Below are positions 1-6,241 of a DNA stretch of 16,499 nt, piece by piece (positions within the stretch are counted from its first letter, which is position 1; the number at the start of each line of letters is the position of its first letter). Below the pieces are notes generated by a model. It was not told where the DNA came from and did not search any database. It saw only the letters and a list, made by a program, of their open reading frames with translations. The DNA is from Acetobacteraceae bacterium (GTDB lineage Bacteria > Pseudomonadota > Alphaproteobacteria > Acetobacterales > Acetobacteraceae). Made by a program: the position numbers and the translations under genes. The stretch is taken from NCBI GenBank assembly GCA_947476855.1, contig CANJSR010000047.1:1-16499 (forward strand), given 5' to 3'.

Positions 1-585
1 GGCCTGATCGCCTTTGGCCATGTCGCCCGCGCGGTTGCCAAGCGCGCCAAGGCGTTCGGCCTGCGCGTCATCGCCTATGACCCGTTCATCGAGGAACTGG
101 TGATGGTGGAACACGGCGTTCTGCCGGTGACGCTGGAAGAAGTGCTCAGCCAGTCCGATTTCGTTTCGATGCACGCGCCGGCGACCCCCGAGGCCGAGGG
201 CATGCTGATGGAGAAGCACTTCCGGCTGATGAAGAAGACGGCGATCTTCATCAATACCGGCCGCGGTCCGACGGTGCAGGAAGCTGGCCTGATCAAGGCA
301 CTGTCCGAAGGCTGGATCGCCCATGCCGGCCTGGACGTGCTGGAAATCGAGCCTCCGGGCAACAACAACCCGATCCTGGGCATGCCGAATGTCACGCTGT
401 CCGCCCATACGGCGTCGGCCTCCGCCCGGTTCGATCCGGCCCGGAAACGGCATGTCGGGCGCGAGCTGGCGCTGGTCCTGAACGGCAAGTGGCCCATGAG
501 CTGCGTCAACCCGGCCGTGCTGCAGAACGGCACGAAGCTGCGCCGTTGGCAGCCGATCTCGATGGAACGCGGTCCGAACAGCTAG
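1..585 (+). CDS. D-isomer-specific 2-hydroxyacid dehydrogenase, C-terminal part (5' end outside window)
   Basis: The reading frame is open from base 1 and ends at TAG 583-585, so the true start lies upstream. The 194 visible residues cover the NAD-binding domain and the C-terminal end of a 2-hydroxyacid dehydrogenase of the SerA/CtBP type, an enzyme that interconverts 2-oxo and D-2-hydroxy acids with NAD(P). The segment opens with the nucleotide-binding loop, read as GLIAFGHVAR. The usual GxGxxG is here AxGxxA, a variation seen in some members. The catalytic Arg lies in INTGRGP, the Glu in DVLEIEP and the His in LSAHTAS, so the catalytic triad is present. The substrate cannot be told from this part. 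It converges on the toxin-antitoxin genes, separated by a hairpin. Family assignment is firm; the exact reaction is not. Confidence 0.85.
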   Translation, partial: GLIAFGHVARAVAKRAKAFGLRVIAYDPFIEELVMVEHGVLPVTLEEVLSQSDFVSMHAPATPEAEGMLMEKHFRLMKKTAIFINTGRGPTVQEAGLIKALSEGWIAHAGLDVLEIEPPGNNNPILGMPNVTLSAHTASASARFDPARKRHVGRELALVLNGKWPMSCVNPAVLQNGTKLRRWQPISMERGPNS

Positions 586-595
586 GACGACGAAA

Positions 596-622
596 CCCTC
601 TCCCCTGGTGTGGGGGAGAGGG
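596..622. terminator. Perfect 10-bp hairpin between convergent genes
   Basis: CCCTCTCCCC (596-605) pairs perfectly with GGGGAGAGGG (613-622) around a 7-nt loop. It lies 10 nt after the dehydrogenase stop and just 3' of the toxin gene, so it sits at the ends of two convergent genes. It has no T-tract on either side, so it is not a classical intrinsic terminator. It may act as a bidirectional transcript-end stabiliser, or be a copy of a dispersed CCCTCTCCC-type repeat. Confidence 0.5.
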
Positions 623-625
623 CAC

Positions 626-1183
626 CTACTGCCCATACAGCAGGACAGGCGCCGGCCCACCCACCTGCAACAACAGGTCCATGTCGGCGATATTGCCGCT
701 GAGCAGGGTCATCCCCGTCTCCGCCGCCGACACAAACAACGCCGCGTCCACAAACAACGCCCGACGGCGATCCAGCGCGAAGCCCTGCATCCGCGCCAGC
801 GCCCCCGCCAGGACGCCCGCGCGCGCCCATCCCTCGGGGCTGAGGTCGACGACCGTGTCCGCGGATATGCGGGCCAGAATATCCAGAATGACCGACCGGT
901 TGCCCGCCGTGGCGGCATGGGCGGGATCAAGCCCTCCCAGCCCGAACGCCAGTTCCCCAATGCACAGGCCGGAGTGCCGGATCGGATGATCTACCAGCAG
1001 CCGCGCGATCGGCGCCGGTAACCCAGCCCGCTTGGCGCCGTCGATATAGACCGTCGTATCCAGCAGCAGGGTCGCGTCGCGGGGGATCGCTTCCGGGTTC
1101 ATCGGCAAAGCGGACCTGGGTCGGTAGGCCAGCGTGCGCGCGCCGGGGGGCAGCGCCGCCGCTGCAGCCTCCGCGATGTCCAA
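626..1183 (-). CDS. vapC: VapC-like PIN-domain toxin (putative ribonuclease)
   Basis: This is a PIN-domain protein of 185 aa if it starts at the TTG at 1183. PIN toxins of VapBC pairs are Mg-dependent RNases that block translation until bound by their antitoxin. The expected acidic residues are visible: Asp42 in LLDTTVYID, Glu77 in GELAFG, Asp146 in LFVDAA, then Asn164 and Asp167 in the closing SGNIADMD motif. The TTG lies 5 nt after the antitoxin stop, with GGGG about 10 nt upstream. An alternative ATG at 1102 gives a 158-aa protein starting MNPEAI, closer to usual VapC length, but it lacks a clear ribosome-binding site. Either start keeps the whole catalytic domain. The order antitoxin then toxin on one transcript supports the call. 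The RNA target is unknown. Confidence 0.82.
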   Translation of the reverse strand: MDIAEAAAAALPPGARTLAYRPRSALPMNPEAIPRDATLLLDTTVYIDGAKRAGLPAPIARLLVDHPIRHSGLCIGELAFGLGGLDPAHAATAGNRSVILDILARISADTVVDLSPEGWARAGVLAGALARMQGFALDRRRALFVDAALFVSAAETGMTLLSGNIADMDLLLQVGGPAPVLLYGQ

Positions 1184-1187
1184 GGCT

Positions 1188-1460
1188 TCAGACCCCGATG
1201 TCGAAGTCGTCCGACAGCCGGCCGCGCTGGCTGATCAGCCACGCCCCGAAATCATCCTGCGCCGCGAGCAAGGCAAGCCCCGCCGTCACCAGCTCGGATT
1301 CCGTTTGCAATCCCGACCGCTGACGCGCGGCCTCCAGCAGGCGGTCATGCACACGAACCGTGACGCGCGTGTTCTTGGCACCCTCCAGGATGCCGGCCCG
1401 GGCGAGTGTGTCGCGCGCGTGGCGCACGCGGAGTTGCTGTGTCTCATCCCGGGCTTGCAT
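1188..1460 (-). CDS. vapB: VapB-like antitoxin with ribbon-helix-helix N-terminal part
   Basis: This is the small partner gene immediately upstream of the PIN toxin. The segment NTRVTVRVHDRLLEAAR followed by a helix looks like a ribbon-helix-helix DNA-binding fold. The C-terminal tail, FGAWLISQRGRLSDDFDIGV, resembles the toxin-clamping tails of VapB proteins. ATG at 1460 is chosen because GAGGG sits about 9 nt upstream. ATG at 1469 would place that GAGGG directly against the start codon. The protein then has 90 aa, with about 25 residues of charged sequence before the DNA-binding strand. It should neutralise the toxin and repress its own promoter. Only about 48 nt separate it from the preceding membrane-protein gene, so read-through from the stress operon is possible. 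Confidence 0.75.
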   Translation of the reverse strand: MQARDETQQLRVRHARDTLARAGILEGAKNTRVTVRVHDRLLEAARQRSGLQTESELVTAGLALLAAQDDFGAWLISQRGRLSDDFDIGV

Positions 1461-1508
1461 CGGAAACATCCCTCAACGCGATAGTGTCGTACATAGGGAC
1501 GAAATCCG

Positions 1509-2078
1509 TCAGACGCAACGACCGCCGGAGCCAGGCCGATCCACCACCCGGTTGATCCCCGCCATCACCCAGCCCAAAAACACCATCAAACACCCCACGC
1601 TGACCGCGTTCATCGTCAGCAGGGACGCCGACTGCGCCTCCGTCGCACCCACCAGCCCCGGCCCGAACCGCCCCCGCGTCAGCAGCCAGACCACCAGAGG
1701 CAGTGCCGCGAGCACCACCATCACGAACCGCTCCCGCCACCGGAACAGTATCGCGGCCAGCATCGCGGAAGGTAGCAGGAACAGCGCCACCCCGGATGCC
1801 TCCCCCAGCAGGTACAGGCACACCAGAGTATTCGCGATCCCCAGCACCGGCAGCAAAGCCCGCCCGCCCAGGGACCACCGCCGCGTCACCGCCGGCACCG
1901 CCAGGAACGCGATCGCCGACAGCATGTCGGGTGAGGCAGCCAGCGCCCCCTCGGCCCCCAGGATCGCCCACAGATACAAAGGATAGAATGGCTGGTTCCA
2001 CCCGATCACGACGGCCACGAAATTGGCCGCCGCGACATAAGGATCATCGTTGGCGATATAGCGTCCGAGCCAGCCCAA
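1509..2078 (-). CDS. Unidentified multi-pass membrane protein, last gene of the sigma-factor operon
   Basis: This 189-aa protein is very hydrophobic, with about five or six likely membrane-spanning segments, and I do not recognise its family. The N-terminal part carries a pattern around IGWNQPFYPLY, and the C-terminal end is a short basic tail. The start is TTG at 2078. It is the first possible start because an in-frame TAA, the stop of the upstream methyltransferase gene, lies only two codons before it. No good ribosome-binding site is seen, so translation probably depends on re-initiation after the methyltransferase. Its place at the end of a lipid-enzyme operon suggests a membrane role in the same stress response, which is inference. 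An overlapping frame on the same strand (1444-2001) is Gly/Ala/Arg-rich and looks spurious. Confidence 0.7.
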   Translation of the reverse strand: MGWLGRYIANDDPYVAAANFVAVVIGWNQPFYPLYLWAILGAEGALAASPDMLSAIAFLAVPAVTRRWSLGGRALLPVLGIANTLVCLYLLGEASGVALFLLPSAMLAAILFRWRERFVMVVLAALPLVVWLLTRGRFGPGLVGATEAQSASLLTMNAVSVGCLMVFLGWVMAGINRVVDRPGSGGRCV

Positions 2079-2084
2079 CGCCCG

Positions 2085-3110
2085 TTACCGCGGCCGCAGG
2101 CGATAGTGGCTCACGCCCCATTCCTCGCCCCCCGCATGGCCGAACAGCCCCGCGGTCGCCAGGAAAAACAGCCGCCACCGCCGCCGCCACAGGCCGGCAT
2201 CCTTGCCATAGGTCTCCCGCAGGATCCGATCCAGAGGCTCACCGGCCTCATCAAAATTCCGCAGCCAGTCCCGCGCGGTACGGGCGTAGTGCTCGCCGTT
2301 CCATCGCCAGTCCTGCTCCACCTCGAAATCAGCCGCCACATGCTTCACCAGCCCGTGGCTCGGCATGATCCCGCCGGTGAAGAAATGCTGGGCGATCCAG
2401 TCCTCCTTGTCCGCTGTGTCGAACAGGTACGGCGCCGAGTGGTGGCTGAACACATGCAGGAACAGCCGCCCATCCGCCCGCAGCCAGCCATGCACGCGGC
2501 CGAGCAGGGCCTGCCAGTTCGTCATGTGCTCGAACATTTCAACCGAAACCACCCGATCGAAGGTCAGGTCGATCGAGAAATCATTCATGTCGGCGGTGAC
2601 CACCCGCAGGTTGGTTAGGCCCCGCCGAACCGCCTCGGCCTCGATATACCCGCGCTGCGAATGCGAATTCGACACCGACACGATCCGCGCCGCCGGGAAC
2701 CGTTCGGCCATCCAGAGGCTGAGCGAACCCCAGCCGCAGCCGAGTTCCAGGATATCCTGCCCATCCGCCAGGCCGGCGTGTTCGGCTGTCTCGGCCAGCG
2801 CCCGTTCCTCCGCCTGTGCCAGCGTCGTCACGCCGTCCGTGTACAAGCAGCAGGAGTACTTCCGGCGCGGTCCCAGCACCAGGCCGAAGAACCCCTCCGG
2901 CACCTCATAATGCTGGGCGTTCGCGGCATCGGGGCGCACCGCGATCGGGTGCTGCGCCATGATCCGGGCGAATGCTGCCTCGCCGGGTTCCTCGGCCCGC
3001 GACAGGCGCCGCCTCGTGCGGTCCACAAGGAAGGAAATCCCGGCCGAGGTCACGCGATCGGGCATTGGTACACGCTCGATCATCTGGGTGGCGGCGGTAA
3101 TGAGGCTCAT
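2085..3110 (-). CDS. Cyclopropane-fatty-acyl-phospholipid synthase-like SAM methyltransferase
   Basis: This 341-aa protein is full length for the CfaS-like family, which transfers a methyl group from S-adenosylmethionine to double bonds of phospholipid acyl chains. SAM motif I reads ILELGCGWG at residues 120-128. Residues matching by eye the bicarbonate and active site of E. coli CFA synthase are present: Cys87 in KYSCC, Glu194 in MFEHM, His219 in LFLHVF and Tyr275 in EHYARTA. The C-terminal end LFGHAGGEEWGVSHYRL is also typical. It starts 4 nt after the DUF1295 stop and so is co-translated with it. In R. sphaeroides, homologues in the RpoE-ChrR regulon help make methylated and furan fatty acids. 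Whether this enzyme makes cyclopropane, methylated or furan products cannot be read from sequence alone. Confidence 0.88.
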   Translation of the reverse strand: MSLITAATQMIERVPMPDRVTSAGISFLVDRTRRRLSRAEEPGEAAFARIMAQHPIAVRPDAANAQHYEVPEGFFGLVLGPRRKYSCCLYTDGVTTLAQAEERALAETAEHAGLADGQDILELGCGWGSLSLWMAERFPAARIVSVSNSHSQRGYIEAEAVRRGLTNLRVVTADMNDFSIDLTFDRVVSVEMFEHMTNWQALLGRVHGWLRADGRLFLHVFSHHSAPYLFDTADKEDWIAQHFFTGGIMPSHGLVKHVAADFEVEQDWRWNGEHYARTARDWLRNFDEAGEPLDRILRETYGKDAGLWRRRWRLFFLATAGLFGHAGGEEWGVSHYRLRPR

Positions 3111-3114
3111 GCGA

Positions 3115-3900
3115 TCACCGTTTCGAAGGCAGGGGAAAGAACGCGCTCACGCGGGCCTGGTAGGCGCGATAGGCCTCTCCGCGAGACGCAAGCATCTGGC
3201 GTTCCAGCAGCGGAATGCCGGACACGTGAACGAGCAGCCAATACATGAACGCCGGACCCGTCAGCGCCAGCCAGCCCCAGGCCCAGCCCGACAGGCTGAT
3301 GGCCAGCAGCGGGTAGGCGAGCCAGCCCAGCCACTCGAAGAAGTAGTTGGGATGGCGCGACCAGGCCCAGGGACCGGTGTCACAGACCCGGCCGCGATGG
3401 GCGGGGTTCAAGCGGAACCGCCGCAGCCAGGCATCCGACCACCCCTCTCCGGCAATGGCGACGCCCAGCAGTGCGATGCCGATCAGGTCGACGATCCGGG
3501 GGAAGGGGTCGGGGTTGTGCGCGGCCAGCCCCATCGACAGGACCAGAAGCGCGGCCGCGGCCGCCTGGATTTGCAGGAACCAGAACAGCCTGGACTGGAA
3601 CGCCGGACCCCACTCGGTCCGCAGCGCGGCATAGCGCGCATCCTCGGGTCCCTTGCCAGAACGTTCGGCGATGTGCAGGCCGAGGCGCAGCGACCAGAGG
3701 CCAACCATCGTCGCCACCACGATCTGGCGGGGTGTGGCTGCGCTCGGGTCGGGCAGCAACGCCGCGGCCACGCCGCCGATCCCCATGGCGAAGGACCAGA
3801 CCGAGTCGACCGATCCGGCATTGCCGGAGCGGCGCTGCCAGAGCCAGGCACCGCTCATGGCAACAGACAGAAAAACGACAATCGCGAGGAATGGCATCAT
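3115..3900 (-). CDS. DUF1295 integral membrane protein (steroid 5-alpha-reductase/ICMT-like fold)
   Basis: This is a 261-aa polytopic membrane protein of the DUF1295 family. The family is distantly related to 3-oxo-5-alpha-steroid reductases and isoprenylcysteine methyltransferases. The signature lies in the C-terminal half: WSRHPNYFFEWLGW near residue 180, then GIPLLERQ and the AYRAYQARVSAFFPLP end. Hydrophobic segments run from residue 2 through most of the protein. The first of two adjacent ATG codons (3900) is chosen. It overlaps the hydrolase stop by 4 nt (ATGA), which points to translational coupling. DUF1295 genes often sit beside CfaS-like genes, so a reductase or lipid-modifying role on the same acyl chains is likely. 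No reaction is proven for this exact branch. Confidence 0.85.
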   Translation of the reverse strand: MMPFLAIVVFLSVAMSGAWLWQRRSGNAGSVDSVWSFAMGIGGVAAALLPDPSAATPRQIVVATMVGLWSLRLGLHIAERSGKGPEDARYAALRTEWGPAFQSRLFWFLQIQAAAAALLVLSMGLAAHNPDPFPRIVDLIGIALLGVAIAGEGWSDAWLRRFRLNPAHRGRVCDTGPWAWSRHPNYFFEWLGWLAYPLLAISLSGWAWGWLALTGPAFMYWLLVHVSGIPLLERQMLASRGEAYRAYQARVSAFFPLPSKR

Positions 3901-4784
3901 GGTCCCACCGCGGCCAGATCGGCCGAACATGCGCGGGTCTCACCGCCGACAAAGGCATCGACATCCGCCATGACAGGCGCCAGCCACCGCAGCGGGCCGG
4001 CCAGCGCGCCCACCATCGGGGCGTGTCCGAGGGCGGGGTAGATTCGTTCCTCCACCCGTCCGCCCTGGGCGCGTAGGGCTGCCGCCAGGCGGATCGTGTT
4101 CAGCGGCCAGACGACGCGATCGATCCGGCCATGCGCTAGCAGCATCGGCGGGGCATCCCCGCGCGCATAGGCGATCGGCTGGCTGGTGCGGAGGTCGCCG
4201 GAGGGGGCGAAGATCGTCTGTAATTCCGGATCGCGCAGCGGTAGGAAGTCATAGGGACCGGACAGGCCGACGATGCCCGCGATGTCCCGATCCGGATCAA
4301 CCGCGTATTCCGCCAGCCACCGCCGGTCCAGGCCCAGCATCACGGCGATATAGGCGCCGGCTGAGTGCCCCATCAGCGTGATGCGGCAGGGATCGCCGCC
4401 ATACCGCCCGATCTCCCGCCGGGTCCAGGCCACGGCCTGGGCGGCGTCGCGCAGGAAGTCGGGATACAGCGCGGTGGGATAGACCCGATAGTCAGGCACG
4501 ATCGTCGCATAGCCGCGCGCTGCCAGGGCCGAAGCGACGAAGCGGTACATCGCCTTGTCCCCGCTGCGCCACCCGCCGCCATACAGGAACACGATGACCG
4601 GAGACCGCCCCTCGGCCGGCGCATAGACATCCAGCGACTGCCGAGGCTCCGCCCCATAGGGCACGTCGACCGTCACCGTCACGCCATCCGTCGGTGCCAG
4701 CGCATTCAGCACCCCGACCGGGGAGCATCCCGCCAGCATCCCCATCAGCATGATCGCCACACGATGCTTGCCCCAGGCGCGCAT
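3897..4784 (-). CDS. Alpha/beta-hydrolase (BD-FAE/esterase type), predicted lipoprotein
   Basis: This is a serine hydrolase of the carboxylesterase type. The nucleophile Ser141 is in GHSAGA, the acid is Asp222 in HGRIDRVV and the base is His254 in LGHAPM. The oxyanion loop reads YGGGW (68-72) instead of the common HGGGW. From ATG 4784 the first 20 residues form a lipoprotein signal peptide, with basic residues, then VAIMLMGM, then lipobox LAGC (Cys20). The enzyme would therefore be membrane-anchored outside the cytoplasm. An upstream ATG at 4829, 7 nt after the anti-sigma stop, is possible but adds 15 Arg/Trp/His-rich residues encoded by short imperfect GCGCRTC repeats. The gene lies between the anti-sigma and lipid-enzyme genes. 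An acyl ester or lipid peroxide substrate would fit, but this is inference. Confidence 0.82.
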   Translation of the reverse strand: MRAWGKHRVAIMLMGMLAGCSPVGVLNALAPTDGVTVTVDVPYGAEPRQSLDVYAPAEGRSPVIVFLYGGGWRSGDKAMYRFVASALAARGYATIVPDYRVYPTALYPDFLRDAAQAVAWTRREIGRYGGDPCRITLMGHSAGAYIAVMLGLDRRWLAEYAVDPDRDIAGIVGLSGPYDFLPLRDPELQTIFAPSGDLRTSQPIAYARGDAPPMLLAHGRIDRVVWPLNTIRLAAALRAQGGRVEERIYPALGHAPMVGALAGPLRWLAPVMADVDAFVGGETRACSADLAAVGP

Positions 4785-4836
4785 CGCCCAATGGCGCGTC
4801 CTCCGGTGGCGCGTCGCCCAGCGGCGCATTGACTCG

Positions 4837-5454
4837 TCATCGTCCCAGCAGGCGCTGGATCGAGCCCAGTACGCCGCGCATCCGTACGCCCTCACTGGCG
4901 ATGACACACACGCACGGATCGTCGGAGTCCACGCGCGGTGGGATGTCGTGATCGCCCTCGGGTTCCGCGATGTCGCCGGCGCCGTAGCGTCCGCTGGCGT
5001 CCACGAAGGATCCACGCAGCACGCAGGCGAGTTCCAGCCCGTCATGCCCATGCTTCGGCATCGACCGTCCCGGCGCCACGACCAATAAACCAGCCCAGGC
5101 CCGTCCCGAAACCTTCATCGGGCGCCAGCGCAGCCCGGGGGCCACCGGCCACCAGCGGCCAAATTCGCAGCGGTCCAGAGGCGCGGGCAGCCCGGTGTGC
5201 AGGACCGGGGCAGGGCGCTCGGGCGGCGGCGCCTCGGCGGTGCGGGCGAGCACGCGGGCCAGCGCGTCCGGTGCCATCGCGACGGGCGGCAGGTCTGCCA
5301 GCAGGGTTCCACCCGTCGCCTCCATCACGCGGCCCATGCGGCGGCAATCGGGGCAGAAGTGCAGGTGGGTCGCGACGACCATGGCCAGCCCTTCGGGCAG
5401 GGTGCCGGCGGCATAGGCGGCCAGCGTCGCGTCGGTCGGGTGATGCGTGCTCAC
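4837..5454 (-). CDS. chrR: ChrR-like zinc-binding anti-sigma factor with C-terminal cupin
   Basis: This 205-aa protein has the two-domain plan of ChrR, the anti-sigma factor that holds RpoE inactive until singlet oxygen or certain peroxides appear. The N-terminal zinc site is visible as His5 (or His4), then His30, Cys34 and Cys37 (HLHFCPDC). The C-terminal cupin carries His135, His137, Glu141 and His169, the same set and nearly the same spacing as the R. sphaeroides ChrR cupin ligands as I recall them. The start is GTG 5454, overlapping the sigma-factor stop by 4 nt (GTGA), so the two proteins are likely made in fixed ratio. The signal sensed here is inferred from the family. Confidence 0.9.
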   Translation of the reverse strand: MSTHHPTDATLAAYAAGTLPEGLAMVVATHLHFCPDCRRMGRVMEATGGTLLADLPPVAMAPDALARVLARTAEAPPPERPAPVLHTGLPAPLDRCEFGRWWPVAPGLRWRPMKVSGRAWAGLLVVAPGRSMPKHGHDGLELACVLRGSFVDASGRYGAGDIAEPEGDHDIPPRVDSDDPCVCVIASEGVRMRGVLGSIQRLLGR

Positions 5455-6020
5455 GCAAGGTCCTCCAGCGCCGAACGCAGGCGGGCCATCGCCAGCCGCA
5501 GGCGCGACTTCACGGTGCCAAGGGGTATGCCGAGCGTCCGCTCGATCTCCGAGTGCGGCTTGTCCTGGAAGAAGGCCAGTTGCACGACTTCCACCTGATC
5601 GGCGGACAGGCTCGCCATCGCGTGCCTGATCCGCGTCGCGGTGTCGGCCGTGTGCAGCAGATGATCGGCCTGCGCCGGCATGTCGGGTTCGTCCGCCGGG
5701 TCGGGCAGCAGCGTGTCCGGGTGGCGTTCCTTCCGCACCGCGTCGATCCGCAGGTTGCGCGCGATGGTGAAGATCCAGGTCGCGGGGGCCGCTTTCTCCC
5801 GGTCGTACAGCCTCGCCTTGCGCCAGACGGCGAGCATGGTTTCCTGCGCGAGTTCCTCGGCCGACCCGTCGGTCGCGCCGGACCGCAGCATCCAGGCTTT
5901 CACCCGCGGAGCGAAATGGGCGAACAGGGCGGCGAAGGCCTCTCGGTCCGATCGATCGGCGATGGCGCGGATCAGGTCGGCGTGGTCGGGTTCGGCGATG
6001 GTGCGTTCAGCCTGGCTCAT
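5451..6020 (-). CDS. rpoE: ECF sigma factor, RpoE/ECF11-like partner of ChrR
   Basis: This RNA polymerase sigma-70 family ECF factor should direct transcription of this locus once ChrR lets go. Region 2 spans about residues 25-95 (AEELAQETMLAVWRKA, then TWIFTIARNLRIDAVRK). Region 4 spans about 130-185, with the helix-turn-helix around HSEIERTLGIPLGTVKSRL. ATG at 6020 gives 189 aa, normal for the family. The frame also opens at ATG 6122, but those 34 extra residues (Pro/Arg-rich) look non-homologous. The predicted -10 element at 6127-6132 would put the transcription start almost on that codon, so only a leaderless mRNA could use it. The gene stop overlaps the anti-sigma GTG. The upstream promoter carries the motif this sigma group recognises, so autoregulation is likely. 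Confidence 0.9.
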   Translation of the reverse strand: MSQAERTIAEPDHADLIRAIADRSDREAFAALFAHFAPRVKAWMLRSGATDGSAEELAQETMLAVWRKARLYDREKAAPATWIFTIARNLRIDAVRKERHPDTLLPDPADEPDMPAQADHLLHTADTATRIRHAMASLSADQVEVVQLAFFQDKPHSEIERTLGIPLGTVKSRLRLAMARLRSALEDLA

Positions 6021-6126
6021 GCGGCGGAAGCCAACGAAATGACGCACCCGGCCGATCGCGCGCCTGGGCGGCGGATCGGTCGGGACCGCGAGACGCGGAA
6101 AACGGATCGTTTGACCATTCATGCCC

Positions 6127-6156
6127 TTTCTACGCGGCCGGGAAGGGCTTGGATCA
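6127..6156 (-). promoter_or_regulatory. Predicted ECF (sigma-E-type) promoter of the rpoE-chrR operon
   Basis: Read on the minus strand, TGATCC (6156-6151) is followed by exactly 18 nt and then TAGAAA (6132-6127), preceded by GCG. TGATC-type -35 elements are described for R. sphaeroides RpoE promoters. Transcription would start near 6121, giving a leader of about 100 nt if translation starts at 6020. Confidence 0.7.
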
Positions 6157-6179
6157 CGCGGCGCGCGCCTGATCCAAGC
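6147..6179. repeat. Perfect 10-bp inverted repeat formed by two back-to-back -35 elements
   Basis: GCTTGGATCA at 6147-6156 is the exact reverse complement of TGATCCAAGC at 6170-6179, with a 13-bp GC-only spacer. Each arm is the extended -35 region of one of the two divergent promoters. The identity runs four bases beyond TGATCC, more than a minimal -35 would need. Confidence 0.85.
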
Positions 6180-6199
6180 GGCATCCCGCCGCGTAAATG
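6170..6199 (+). promoter_or_regulatory. Predicted ECF (sigma-E-type) promoter of the FAD-oxidoreductase operon
   Basis: TGATCC (6170-6175) is followed by 18 nt and then TAAATG (6194-6199), preceded by GCG. This is the same layout as the opposite-strand promoter. Transcription would start near 6205, leaving a leader of about 36 nt to ATG 6242. It would exclude the ATG at 6197, which lies inside the -10. Confidence 0.7.
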
Positions 6200-6241
6200 A
6201 GTTGTAGCTGTTTTTGGCTGACAGGGCCTACGAGGGTTGGC

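Noticed and set aside
4830..5051. Upstream extension of the hydrolase frame
   Set aside because: It runs antiparallel in composition through the end of the anti-sigma gene and has no homology-like features. The lipoprotein signal begins at 4784.
6197..6241. Earlier in-frame ATG for the FAD oxidoreductase
   Set aside because: It overlaps the predicted -10 element and has no ribosome-binding site, while ATG 6242 has GAGGG at good spacing.
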